Origin: Lethocerus indicus
Lineage: Eukaryota; Arthropoda; Insecta; Hemiptera; Belostomatidae
Length of the DNA: 64,000 bases
Assembly: GCA_019843655.1 (NCBI GenBank)
Contig: JACDQD010000006.1
Location: forward strand, 16,758,246-16,822,245
Reading direction: 5' to 3'
Shown: piece after piece, positions 1 through 14,300 of the stretch
Layout: each line of letters opens with the position of its first letter
Position numbering within the stretch: the first letter of the stretch is position 1
Translations under genes and position numbers: made by a program
The notes under the pieces: model-generated
The model's input: only the letters and a program-made list of their open reading frames with translations
Told to the model about the DNA's origin: nothing
The model's database searches: none

Positions 1-3000
1 TCCGAGTACTTCCACCGTATTTTTCCAGCCGGTAGCAACAGTTTAATATTCGGGCCTCACATCTGTTTCTTTCACACCTCCGGGCCGTGGCGGTCGGTTT
101 GCCCCGGGTTAGGTCCGCTCGGGCCTCTTATTTTCTCGGCTCCGCCTCTATCTTCTCAGGACTCGATAAATCGGCTTCCCCTACCGAGGGCCGTCTGGTG
201 GGAAGCGGGAATCGCATTAGGGCCATCGGTGCTCTTCCTTGCCGACCGCCTCACTCTACAAGGGGGAATATTAAATTCACTCGGAGGGATGCCGGTGCCC
301 CAAAGCGCCGCCAGTCTGCCCGACCCTCTCGGATGTTATTGCGACCGACCGAGAGAACTTCTTTTAAACCGCTTTATTGGATTGAAAAATTCCCCGGATA
401 GCGTTACACTGTCCGCCGCCACCCCCCCCCCTCCTCCGCCGGGCCTCGAGCAGCCCCCGCATTCCTTCCCTCCTCCCACACAGTTCATATCTTTCTTGTT
501 CTACCCTAAGCGAAACAACTCGGAAGCGGGTAAGGGGCGGAGGGGCGTCGTAGGGCCGTGCCCGACTGAAAATCCAATATGTTGTTAAACACGTGTAGAA
601 GAGGGAGGTTAACGTTGCAGGGTACCCCGCCCCCGCCTCCGCCACCGCCCCCGCCCGGCGCACGGGGTCCACTAGCAAGGCTTTTAAAGCTTTGAAGCCC
701 GATACCCGAGTAAAATTCAATCTCCGACTGCGAGCTTTTTTAAAAGCGCAATACAAATTTAACACGGCGGAACGTGTTCTATTTTAGTTTCTTCTGTTAT
801 TCTAAAAAGCCCTCCCCCGTCGGTGTTACGGTCCAAACTCTGTTCAGGGGGATGTTACTTGCCCCAATACATACAAATTCATATTACCGAACATGTAAGA
901 GATGAAAAATCCAGCAACCCTACGACCCCAGATAACATTAATTGTACCCAAAAAATATTTATAACACTAATATATACCACTAAATAACACCCCTCACAAG
1001 TAATAAGACATTAACAGTTCGCACCTCATTACTACTGTCCCTAAGATTGGTCTTGCCCGGGAGAAGTGTGGTCTCGAGACGGCTATATGTGTAGGGATTA
1101 TTGAGCGGCCACAAGCTAAAGCCACAGCTACACACCGAACGGAACGGTGTGAATAAAATAAATATAAAAAAAAAATAAGCCGGTCAGACCCTCGGGAGGT
1201 GGCGCAGTGAAGAGATATTGGCGCGATGCGGGTTGAAAAGAGAGCGAGTTCAATTCGGGCTCGGTCGTCAAACTCCAGGCTCCATTCCATCGTGGGGGCC
1301 AATCAAACTGTTGTTATTAACTGTGGGCCGGCGGCCTGCACCGCACGCTCCAACTTCACTCCCACTCTAACTTCATCAAAGCGTTCCTGCCGAGCTTTCC
1401 CTTAAGTTTCGCCCCCGCCCACCCTCCTACCACCGCTCTCGAACCACTCCTTGCGGTAGTCCGCAGATGACAGTCGATTAATATCTTAATCTTCCTTGTG
1501 GTCGGTCCGGCCCAGAATCCAATAATAAAGCTCATTTTCAGATTCAGACCAATAATCGTTGCTCACACGCTGTTCTGTATCCTCAACTCAAAATCTGGCA
1601 CAGTACGGAACTTTAAAGTTGACTGTGTGAAGTTAAACTACGGGGAGCGCATACGACTGTACACGTGTGTATCTTTCGGTTAATTATCGGTATATGTTTG
1701 TATAATAGTTGTTGGAGGATTAAACTTTACCTTGTTATAAGTTTTGCAGGCGGAGTGAAATCCACTTTCCCCGTTGCTTTACTTACCCGCGGAGTTGTCT
1801 TCGAAAAGGAAGATTGAAAAGGTTGAATTTGCCTGCCACGAGTTGGGCGCGGGCAAATTAATTGCGCGCAATTTAATTTCGAAATGAAACGGAAGATGAA
1901 TTTTAAATTAAGGAGTTATCAATTTTTATCCTCGATAAAGAAAAAGAAGATTACTTCCACAATTTCTAAGAATAAATTGCCGGAGTTTATATTACCTCGA
2001 ATTAAAATTGTTAGACAAGGAGTATGATTCACTGGAATTATTTAGTATTAGGATGGAATAATTAATTTACCACAGTAATACCACGACAGTACAAAATGGT
2101 ATACGAAGAAACTATTTCTGGTGTTCGATAGTTGTGGAAAATGTATTTAAAAATGTCTGGAGCTAACTCAGAATAAAATAAAGTCACCGGAAAAAATTGT
2201 TTGTCAATTCATTAACACACGTTACTGCCTGGGACGAAATTAGGCACCAATTTTTCAGGACGATTTATCCACATGTAAAAATGTCGGTTTAGCTTCGTTT
2301 GACGTGTAAACTAAGTATAAATGTCAGGTAAGCTAAATAAATAAAGAAATAAACAAATGGAACAATAGCGCCAAAGGAGCGCACTGTTGTGAGAGGAATG
2401 GACAATTTATTGAGGCTTGGGTCGCTTCAATTCAGCCGGGCAGGCTTTCTACTCGGCTCCGCCTGCTAATTTTCCGCTGGCAATTTTCGCTCCGAATAAT
2501 ATAACAATTTGCATAACATGATTACAGTTTCGGCGACGGATTAAATTTATAAATTTTAATATCATTGAAAACTAATTTTCAGAAATTTATATTTCGTAAA
2601 ACATTTCAATGGCCAACGTTTGTGAATACGCACAGAGACACATATAAACATTAAATTGAGGTCGTAATAAAGCATTCGATGAACAAAAGAATGACAATTA
2701 CAAAAATTTAATATTTATAAAGCCTTACGAACATAGCTATCAATGACATCATTACTTATCCATTAAAATATCTTGAGCAACGTAAATTTTACAAATATCT
2801 ACAATAAATTCGGTTCTATTACACCCTCCTTATCAGAAAAGGGGTCACCCCCGATCATTCGCTCTGTGCTTGTTAATCCAAGTGATTAATTAATAGATTG
2901 ACGTTATATCGCGACTATGTTTACGAGAATAAAACTCTTTTATCTCGGTACAGATAATGATATTCCTAATCCTGGCACTCCCACCGCCCCTCCGGCGCTT

Positions 3001-5322
3001 TCAAAGTTGTTTTATACTTCAAAGCCGGTACATTACCGGGGCGATCGCACCGCGAATACGGGATGCAATCCACTCCCGAAATCTCGTTCTCGTCCGGGAC
3101 ACAGTTCGAAAGTCGAATGGAAGCGTTCGCCCCAAACCGGCCCCACTTCAAAACCACGCGCCGTAATATGGCGTGTGCGCGCACTTTGCGAGATTCATTT
3201 TCTCACAAGCGTTGCCAACTTAACCCTTTGGGGGGGCGGCGTGGGGGAGGCTCCTCAAATGGGTTTAGTTTGTTACAATCAGTTGGGGCCAACTGTCGTA
3301 AAGAGGGGCCGGGCGGGAAGTGGAGGGAGGGGTTACCGCCGCCACAATGGTAGAATGTTGGAGGCGACTATTCCGGGGTGTGGCGGTGCAGGGGGTATAA
3401 TGTCTGGAGCACACATATGCAGGGGAAGGGGCCCTTAACGGTGGTGACATTTGCCCCGGGGACGTGGCCCGAATTCGGAAAGCGTGCTCAGCCGCAGAGA
3501 CTCCTCCCTGCTTGAATTCGATGTAGCTTTTTACTTTGGCTTTTGGAAACTATAGACACACGGGGAGGTTGAGCAGAAATTTCAACTCGTAGCATTGAAC
3601 AATTTTGTGAGTTCCCGGACCGATCGCGAATTCCCCGAGAAGTTTGCGCGTTCCATCGGCGTGACTGTAATACCTATCCAATATTCACTTTACATTTAAC
3701 CAGATTTTTTAATCACTAATCTCAATATTTTTGAGTGATCCTCAAAATATAAGGAGAGCACGATACGTATACGCAACCTCGAGTACAGTCGCTGGTTCGA
3801 TTGCCAGTAGCGGAATTGTAACTTCAAGCCAATTCAAACTACCTTTTACTCAACATAAGCCTGAATTAACGTAGAAAACTAGTCGCTATTTTTAATAATA
3901 ATGCACTGGAGAAAACCTAACCGATTACAAAGTCTGTCCTAACCGGGGCACGGTGTTACACATTCACATGCATTGATAAAAATACAGAACACGTTAATTT
4001 TGTGCTCTAAATTGTTCGAAATAAATTATCATCACACTAAAACCTTTACGGCACTGAGAGTCCCATTTATGATTATATTACGAGCACTTCTACAGGTTTC
4101 ACCCTAGGAATTAATTTTTGCAAAACTGTCTATATCAGTTTACCCGACTAATTTATGCGAGCGCTGTCAAAACCGTCCAAATTTTAATTTATTATATATG
4201 CTTATAAATATTTGTTATATAAGTGCTGGACTTGGGCCGCGTTAACAATATGAAGATAGGATATTTCATCAGTTAACATCATTCATAACTAGCTCTTTAA
4301 ATGTTATTGGATGTCTTGAAACGGACACCAATCTAGCTTAGGACAAAACACGGGAGAGAGAACTCGCATTACTCCCTAAATAGTTGCCGCCAGTTAATAC
4401 ACCTCTCGAAATTAGACACCGCGGATATTCTGATCTATCGATGGTAAATAATCCTGATACCTAATCAAATTACCGGCATTGATTGTGGAATCTCCTCGCC
4501 ATGAAAAACCACTCTCTTTTGTATTGCAGAGTTAGCAGTACGACATGTAGGTCGCCTTTCGGGGATTCGGAGAATAAATTATTGATTCCTGTGTAGGGTA
4601 GGTGGAATTTTTATTTTTAACCGATAGGGGTAAATTTAGTGGTGCTGGGGTGGCTGCTCCCTCTATCCCTCGCAAACCCCCACCCCCACTCTATCTTTTC
4701 TCCCTCCTCCCTCCCTCCCCATAGCATTTATCCTGTGGAGGAAAACTGATATAGTAGAATAATTTGAACTAATACCTTCTTCATTAAAATGTTTCCAGAA
4801 TATATGTAACATGCAGTAAGTAGTATTAGGCATATAGTAAAACAAACAATTTTATGATAATAAAAATAAAAAAAATTCTTATTTCATTAAGCTCTAGTAA
4901 CCCAAGGTCTAGTTGTTTCAGTAACCTTTTGTCGTAGATGAAACTGTGAAGTGAATGTTAATAGTTGCGCAACTGCGTCATGTACCATAATATAAATATA
5001 TTGGTTAAAAATTAGGCATGTCTCAAAAACTACATGTTTATAAACCCTACCATTAAAAAAAATAGTGAATAGTAAATATAGTGAACTTTGTACGATATTC
5101 CTTAATGGTAGTCCATTTTGTCTCATATAGTAGGTTATAGTATTCTATTAGTAATACAATCTGCCACTTACTCATATCCGAAGATAATAATGAAAATAAT
5201 GAGGCCCAAAGAAACCAATTAAACAGATTCTGTTTCAGAACCAAAAGTTGGTGGGCCCGCGATAGGAAATCTGTCGGCAGTGATGCCGTTTAATAGAAAT
5301 TCACTCAATCAATAATGAACAT
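1..5322. other. Non-coding flank, no gene recognised
   Basis: No coding region could be supported here. The first 770 bases and about 2950-3480 are GC-rich, with long C and G runs (421-431 is a run of C), and open frames exist there on both strands, but none resembles a known protein or shows consistent splice-site support. The rest is AT-rich and featureless apart from short homopolymers. It lies downstream of the LRRC9 gene, which is read leftward and ends at 5393. Regulatory sequence for a gene outside the window is possible, but nothing here shows it. Confidence 0.5.
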
Positions 5323-5328
5323 TTTATT
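5323..5328 (-). terminator. Poly(A) signal AATAAA of the LRRC9 gene
   Basis: Reads AATAAA on the minus strand, about 65 bases after the LRRC9 stop codon (5393-5395). Position and orientation suit a cleavage and polyadenylation signal. The hexamer is common by chance in AT-rich DNA, so transcript evidence would be needed. Confidence 0.55.
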
Positions 5329-5392
5329 GAGTAGGAAACTTGAAAACGCGCAGGCAGAATTGGTCCGCTTCTCTCTGTTTCTCTTTCTCTAT

Positions 5393-8300
5393 CTAACTCT
5401 GGCGGAGTTCAATTAAAATCCCGTCGAGGAGTTTGAGCCTCGGCAACAGATTGAGCAATTGCTTATAATGGTTAGATGACTTGCAGACAGGGTTGCCCGT
5501 GAGCGTCAGCTCTTTCAGCCTCTGTAGAGATCTCGCCTGATTCAATTGGCCCACATTCTGAGGACAAAAAAACCAACTTTTACAATTAGCAATTCCTGTG
5601 GCGTCTTCGCAGTATTTTTTTACAATTGAAAAGACTATGCATATTTACAGATATAATGGTTTCGTAAAGAATAAGCAATACGAGGTATAATTATCCTACG
5701 AGGCGTAAAATGTATTGTAGACTACTTCTCCCGTCCAATCAAATTAAAAATTTTAAAATGTCACATATTCTTTGCTTGTATAGGAATAGATCCAAATAAT
5801 TCTCGGGATTACAAAGTAGCCGTTTACTTTACTGCAGGACGAAAGAAGCCTCATTTAATATGACAACCAGAATAGTACAATATAAATTACTGTTCATAGT
5901 ACAACAGTGCAACGGCTTTAGCGATAGTAATAAAGGTTGGTATAAAAATACAGAAATATTCTTCTTGGTAATCTATCTGTGCCTCAAACAATAGTAAGAA
6001 TAATAATTATGAATTTATAATAGAAAGGTGAAGTTGATGGTTAGAAAACTGAAACGGGTCTACCTGGTACAGCTGGAACAGCTCCTTTATATTAAATTTA
6101 TATAAAGGAATTATATTCCGAGAGTTAGTTTGAACTGCGGACCTGTATTTTATTGTTGGCCAAGAAGAGTTTCTTGAGTCGACCGAGGACAGAGAAGAAC
6201 TCAAGATCGGCTATCTGATTGCCTTCCAGGTAGAGCTCTTCCAAGTTCTCCAGTTCGCAGACTTCGTGCGGTTGAATCAAAGATATCCTGTTTCTGTCCA
6301 GTATCAGATTCTGAAGGGTTTTCACATGTCTGAGCCCTGCCGTACGTCGAAACAAAGTCCTTGGTTAAAGTTCGTATTAACGGACTAAATGTCATGTTTC
6401 ACAGAGCCAAATATAAATTTGAAAATGTTTACGCTATCCCCTCTTAGCGCTTCGCTCCTGTCCGATTGATCTACAATGATCATCTTGTATCAGTCAGAGT
6501 TCGAACCAATATTAAACTGCGGATTGTGTTTATTGTTACCTCAAAATAAGAACTACACCAACTTAATGATTTGGAATTATTAAGATAATTTGTTATGTGA
6601 CTTGATATTATTAATACTCGTGGAGCTAAAGTATAGATAATTCCACAAATGACGTGAGCAAAAATCTGAAAACGGTTAGACCTCAAAGAATGGAAAGAGT
6701 CAATGGACCGTAAGGGTGATAATATTTCGAACTAACAAGGGCCACTCCTATCGCTTAGCTTGATGACATTTAAGTAAATTCACGACTAACTTATTTACTT
6801 CTCGCGGAAAGTAAGCACTCTAATTAATGCCCATTATGAATTAGGATGTCTCAATTATAAATAGCCGGTAAATTAATTGTGATGAGCACAAAAAGATAAT
6901 TTAATCCAAGGAAGAGCGCCACGACGAATAATATTATTTGAGTCATCCGCCTCCTTAAGAAGACTTTAAAATAAGCCACCTAAATTAGTTTTGTGGCCCA
7001 ACTTCCTTACATTGCTCCGGCTCACCTTTCCATCCTCTTCATACACCCATTTTATCATTTATTACTTTTCAATATTCACACTGGTATAAGCGTAACTGAT
7101 AAACACAGCTAATATTTCATGATAAATTATTTGGCTGCAAACATTATCTTAATTTTGCAGAAAATACAAGGAATATTGCAGAATGGGTATTGAATAATGA
7201 GATCGGCCCTAACTGTGCTAACGTGGATAGAAATCGGACCAATCGACAATCGTTGTGTGTATGGTTACATACTAACGACTTCTACTAATGGGACCGCAAT
7301 AAGTGTTATTGTGTCACTATCATTATTCGTCCCAATATCTGTCCGCTCGCGCTTCTCCGGTCGTAAGCTGAACCGGTTTACGCCTCTCGCGGTAGTTAGG
7401 CGTAAAGCATAATGTCGCCGCTATCACTATACTGTTACAGCATTCTCCAACAAGTAGCTCGACCAACTGCTACTCAGCTGACACAGTACTGTGATCGAAT
7501 ATTACTGATGATGGCTATAATCCCTAAGTATATTATGGATGGCGGTAATAACATTCTCTTAATATTATTTCAATTCTTATTTTCTTTTCTTATAATTCGG
7601 AAAACACGTTTGACAATCATTCAATAAATTGTTCTAGAAATCCAACTTTTTATAATCATATTTCAATAAGCGCTATATTCAATTTTATCGTTAATTTTAA
7701 ATCTTAATAATGAACATAAAAGTGTAGCAACGTTTACAATACAATTACCACAACTGTACAACTGTACATATTGATGTTAAATTGGCATAATGAGGATTAC
7801 TGGTTTTCCCCTTTTTTTATTTATTTGGGTATATTTTTATGGCATGTCAGGAGTTAGTATTATTTGTACCGGTGATCACTAATTACCACTGGATAATTTA
7901 CAGCTGTGTTTCTCAGCTTAAAGAAAAAGCCCTTATAGATTGGATCGTCATGTACTGGAATACAGAATATTTACTATGCAATGCAAGGAGCCGAGCTACG
8001 GTTTATTTCCTGACAATGACCATGCGAAGAGGGGATTCTTTTTATTTACAGTAGTATCTTAAAATTCCCAGTATGGAAAATTGTATTTAACTTTTTACTT
8101 AAAATTTGTCTTACCGTAAAGGCTGGATATGAGATTGTCATGTAGGAAGAGAGTGGTGAGAGAGGGGAAACGCCTGAGCTCCAGGGAGTCTAGGGCGGTG
8201 ATGTTGTTCGAGTTGAGGTGGAGGACCTCCAGTTTGGGGAAGAGCTGTCCTTGTCCGGCGGCCGGTGGCGGCTCGCCGAAGTGGCAGATGCGATTGTTGC

Positions 8301-11300
8301 TCAGGCACAGTTTCACCAGACTCTTCAGCTGACCCAACCCGCTCAGGCTGGTCAGACTGTTGTTTTCAAGGTTGATGCTTCGCAAGTTCACCAGGGCGTT
8401 GGCGTCTATGCCGATCTAAGGCAATGCACTGAATCATTGCCAACGCAGGCAGTTTTAACACGTTGACTGCCACAATATTTGGGTGACAGTAAAGTTTCTG
8501 ATGGGGCCGCGTCACCCGTATTGGGGTGACGCTTATTTGACTACTTGCGAAGGATATATTCGTACGTGTTTGAAAAGGTATTTCGCAGAGGAAGTAACAA
8601 AACTATCGAATATTAATTAATATAAACTATATTTATTAATATAAACTTAAATTTATAAGAGAATATTCATTAATAGAAACTATATACGAAAATGGTTTAA
8701 GAAAATTATGTAGAATGTAAAACTTTAAAACATTTTATACAAAGCTGGGGTTGGTCGGGACAACTTGGACAATAAGGTGTTGTTTTCTTTAAATTCTTCA
8801 AATTTAAAATTAATTTAATTAATTTAATTTTATTGCGATTCGCATTCCTCAAATATCAGTGGGAATAACCAACAGAATACGCGATACGCGTGGCCGATTT
8901 CACTGTAAACGCGTGGCAGTCAACGTGTTACGCGATGACCATTGAAGGTATTGTATGTTACTGCCATTGACTACAACAAAGTTCCCATTCCGAATAAACC
9001 AACTCACGCACCAACCAAGTTGTGAAGTTATACCACAAACGGAATCACAATAACAAAACTATATTAGAACAATTAGAGTTTGAGTCTATTTTGAACCAAC
9101 GAGCGAAACTGACACCACGTCCTCTAGACTTGCATGATCTACAACAGCCGTCAGTTTAGAACATTCATAAAAAGTTGTGTAACTTATTACGACTATTATA
9201 TAGTAGAGTAGTAAAATTCTGTCGTTCAATTCTGAGAAGCTACAAGTCCAACGAACAGATCGTACATTATATATGAGTATAAATTTTATATGTCAATCTC
9301 GATCGGAATTATTTATAGGGCAACCTTCGAGAAACAGTGGTTCTTAAAGGATACCGGTATAGGCGTAGTTGCGGAGCGGCGTTTCCGAGTTTCAACATTT
9401 CACAACGAACATTTCAATCTCCTTTCTATCAAAAGATGTTCTTTTACTGGGAGGGAATTTAAAGTAAACAATCTTGGTAGAGGAGGATATTTGCATGGCC
9501 CTATTCGGGGGGGAATATCTGCGTAAAAGGGAGCGACATCGCAGAAATAAACTTCCCTTTGTCGAGGGAAGGGATCATCTTCTTCGAAGATCTACCATTA
9601 AATACCGCTGTATCAGAGGAAGTGCAGCATGCAGATCATCAAATTCAGTTGCTATTAGTTTCATTACGCAGTTAAATTTAATATTCCCCATTGCTTTAGG
9701 GTTCAATCAATTTTAATTTAATTACATCATGCACGTGTTTTAAACAGCGAATCCTCCAGAGTAAATTACAACATATTACAATATTACCTTCCTTATTGAA
9801 GATTTCGTTAATGAGAGCTCTGTGAGATTGTGCAGGTAAGGAAGTTTGTACAGCTTTTTGAGGTAGTCCATATCCAAACTGCCGCCAAGAGCATTAGAGG
9901 CATCGAGCATTTCGTAATCTTTCACGGCGATTCCATTAATATACTGTCATGTTAGAGAAAATATTATTTGTCTCTTAATTTTAAACAATTGTCATAAATT
10001 AGTGCTCGAATGGCATAAACCGAATTACAATAATCAACTATTAAACGACAAAAATGTATGTTTTCGGTTTGATATGAGGTTAAACCGGTTTAATGAAACC
10101 GCTGAAATTCCTCAAGATACAACTTGTTAATCATAAAGTCTAACTCGTCTTGCATTCTAATTTAGGATTATGAGCTGGGACGTTGAAGATCTAAATCAAC
10201 TCATAATCGTGACGTTGTAAAAATATTAATTACAGGATAAGTTCCAATTACACAAATGGCCCATTCAATTAGTTTAATTTCTGCAGCTCTAATTAACCCC
10301 GAAGGGATTAATGTTCGATAAACCTGTCATCCGGTCGATCGCTCGACTCGGAACTCGAACGGCGTTTTGACGTCATAACGACTTTAATAATTCCCTGAAA
10401 ATATAATGAAGTGGAAAAAGGAGGGGTACTAGAAATAAGCGGGCACTTCGAGGACAAGTTTCCAGGAAAACAGGCTCTGGGGATTGTTCCACTTTCCAAT
10501 CCGAACAGAATATAAACCCCTCCTCACTTTAGGCCTGCTGCGTTGTTTGTTATAAATCTTTTTTTATTTCAAGTAAAGACTAAAATTTTTTTAAAAAATA
10601 AATTTAGCGTCAGCGCAATTTGATAACACAAATGTACTTTCGGTACGGAAAATCCACCTATTGATGGTACTCCTGCTCAGGCCATTATTAGATAGGAAGG
10701 AAATCAATTGGCCACTTTGGATTGGAATAATGGGACAGTTTGGAATGGGAGGATTGAAATCTTGTTGAACCTCAATTTTAGGCATGTGGAATATAAGAAA
10801 TTTCCTTAAAATTGCCGTCTCCTCTAATTTGTTGTGCGAAACGTCAATTATCTTCATCGTCTTCCAAGGTTTAATCGAAGCGAAGTTCTCGATCGTCGTA
10901 ATTCTGTTGGCAGAGGCGTACAGTTCGGCGAGATTGTCCAGGCTCTCTACACCGTCCAATGAAACGATTAGGTTCTTTGATACGTTCAGCACCTAATCGG
11001 GAAACGATATTTTTCAAGGCTTTCGTGCATCTTTTCACTGGGAATTTGGAGTTTATTTGGAAAACTAATGTCAAATTAATTTCCTGGTTTGTACTAGGTT
11101 TAATTTTACAGTCAAACGAGTCTAATACCTGCAGAGAGGGGAGCGAGCAATTTTTGAATTCGTAAATTGAGGTAAGGTAATTTTCGCTTAGATTGAGTTT
11201 GACCAAGTGCTGGAGGTTAAACGGGTGTTCGGTCGACTTCAGTGTTTGTATTGTGTTCGAGGACAGATCAAGCTCTTCCAAATTTGGGGCTTCCTTCAGG

Positions 11301-14300
11301 AAACTGAGGCTATGCAGTTGATTACCCGCTATTGTTAACCATCTGAACAAATAACCGCAGAACATATTAAATTCATTAGTTACATTACAGTAAATACATC
11401 TGATCGAAACACAAAATTGTAAGCTTACATGATAGAGAGCGCTTTTTCACAGGCATAGCTGATCCTTAATTAAGAGAATTTAATGGAATTCCATATGTTT
11501 AAGACTATATAGGTTAGATGAATACACAAACAAGGAATTTAGCGTTAGACCTACTGGAGAAAATGAGAACTCAGACATTCAAGATGAGTAATAATTGATC
11601 CTTATTTCTAAATCAAATTTTCAGTTTGTTTTTTTTAAATTTAAAGGTCCATTGGTATTTTATCTACGAAATTGAGATACGTTGTTTTTGTTGCTGGTTC
11701 AGCATTCAAAACAAGTTGTGTGAGTAAAGTAATAAACCAAATAGAAAAAGGTACAAAATATGAATGTAATTCACGGATCCGATCAAATGGGGAAAGTCGG
11801 TAGTCGGTTCCCAATTCAATTCAGTATTGGGAAGCCAGCGACTCGGACTCCATAACCCCCTGATCACATTCAACTTCATGCCTTCATCCCTTTTATTTAG
11901 CTTCCACGATGCAAAGAAGGAAAGTAAAAGAAAAAGAATAAAATTTTGTTACCTACTCGCTTGAATACGTTTTCCTGAAGCCTATATATTATAGTTTTTA
12001 TTAAATTAAAGTGAAATTGGAACATATTAAAGGGGATATTAAAGAAAATTTACTTTTTTTTAAATAATCGACAAAAGTAAATACTCAGCTGACAAACTCA
12101 AAAGACAAAATCAAAGTATTCATGCTAATTGCTATTATATGGATAAGCTCGTATGGTTGTTGTAATAATGAAACTTTAATTGTAACAATAAAAATAAATA
12201 TAATATTACTTTATTTCGGTAGCGCTTATTAAGGTTGTTAGTAAGTAAGCAAAGTGGAGGATAGGTTGCGGCCAATCGGGCGCTAATACTAGACCCGCAA
12301 TGTTCACCTCTGTTGCGGGTTAGCATCAATCGCGCCGTTTTCAATCTATTTTATATAATATTTCACGCGTTCCAGGAAGCCAGAAAAGAAAGAACGGAGA
12401 TAATTGATATTGACATCCACAATTTCATTTATGCAAAAGATAAAATTATATTAACAACTAATATCCTTTACTTAGTCAAAATAAACAGTTAAAATTAAAT
12501 TTGTGTCAGATGTTTACAAGTAATCTACCACCTGTTGCGGTGGTTATTACTTTTCTCCGTTTACGAAAATCTGAAATTATTAAAAAACGGTTCGATTTCA
12601 CGACAATGCCAGTTAAATACATCATGGGCAATAATCTTGGGCACTCTGGGTTAATTTATTTATTTATTGAGCGCTAGTTTCCGCAACCTTAACTGGACTA
12701 CTAATTTCCTGTAGGATTGGCCCCCTTTTCTTCCTGTTTCCGACGTTTCAGAACTCTTACCGGTTCCATCATCGGGGACAGACTGAATCGTTATTTATTT
12801 CAGTGGCTGCATATTAAGGCATCCATCTATCAATTGAGTACGGACTATCCTACCTCGTTCTGTCCAAGGGTAGTAGACTCCTGAAGACGTGGAAAACTTT
12901 GACCGGGGGTGCAGTGAGGTGGTTCGACTTAATGTGGATGCAGAGTGGGCTGCGATCCGCGTCGACGGCGATGTGCTGTCCACTGGGGGAACAGTGTTGG
13001 CCCTGCCAGTCGACAGAGGGGAGCGAGCCCTCATCCGCCGGCCGGCTCGCCTCCATCTCGACCAACGGCAAGTCGAAAACACTCTCGAGGCTGTAAACGA
13101 CTCCGGTCTCGACGGAGGTCAGCCAGTCATCGTTCAGCCTCCGCAGGTTGGGCATCTCGACGACGGTTAGCAACAGGGCGTCCTCCTTTCTGACCACGTC
13201 CGTGATACCGTTGTACTTGATGTCCAACACTTTCAGCCTACCGGCGTACCTCTTGAGGTACTTCAGGGTGTTCAGGAGACTGTCCAGTCTGTTCCACTGC
13301 AAGTCCAGATTTTCAAGATTTTCCATTTCCTGATTGAAACATTTCTTGTTAATATATCATTTGTGTAATATCGGGGAATTTTTTCTGACAAAACTGTCTA
13401 GCTTTTAAATAGGTTAAAATATTTTACTTTTTAGTGGGTGAGTGGAATATTTTATTATGTACAATTAGTAAATAATGTATTAATCTGATAGTTAATATCG
13501 AGTGTATTTTCTTGTTGTACACACGTAAATTTTAATTTATTTAAAATAAGACATACACGCGCTTACATGTTCGCATTGAATTTTTATGTCTTAGGAATCG
13601 TCACTTCTAGTGTGCCCTACTCTCCTCTCGCTGGTTTGGAGGAAGAGGAACGCGAAATATACGGTATTCCACTGTCTAAATGCAGACAGTGTCGACTTAT
13701 TCTGCATCCGATGTGGATACGTTCCCGAATGATTTATACCAGGGAATGCCAATGACAACGGTGAGAAACCCGTTGTTTCTTATGAAAGACAAAAAAGCGG
13801 GAGGAGATAGTTTCAAGCTTTTAGGAATAAATAAATATAATTGTATTCGAAAACGTGGAACTAACACCGAATTCAATAAGGAAACCATGCTCCTTAAAAA
13901 AATTTTATATTTGCAGTTTAGTGGTTAAAATTATATAAATGAATCATTAAATTTATTACGAATTCTAATGAATGTACTAGAGTTTACAAACTCTTCTCGT
14001 GATCAACTCAAATTGGTAATTGAATGAAAATTCAGTCCGCAACGGACCGATATATCTGCACTTTTACCGGGTACCAGTTGTTATGTAACAAACTACCGAA
14101 CTGAATTCTAATGAGTGATCTGCAGTTATGTCAGCTCCGCTCGTAAATCAAATCATATTTGCATTTGAAAGAAAATGGCGGACAGAATTTTCTTTCAATT
14201 GCAAATTTGAATTGATAGCGATTGAATAGGTTTGAATCTATATATCTTTATATGTTCTTCCTCAAATGATTGCGTTGGCACCTGTGGGTGATTTCCACCT

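Noticed and set aside
87..765. Open frames on both strands in the GC-rich left end
   Set aside because: They exist because stop codons are rare in GC-rich sequence; no domain, splice support or protein-like wording.
3790..3815. tRNA B-box-like GGTTCGATTGCC
   Set aside because: The match is imperfect and no A-box, acceptor stem pairing or anticodon arm could be built around it.
12795..13193. Several plus- and minus-strand frames around 12.8-13.2 kb
   Set aside because: Alternative readings of LRRC9 exon 13 (12854-13329), whose true frame has intact LRRs and matching splice phases.
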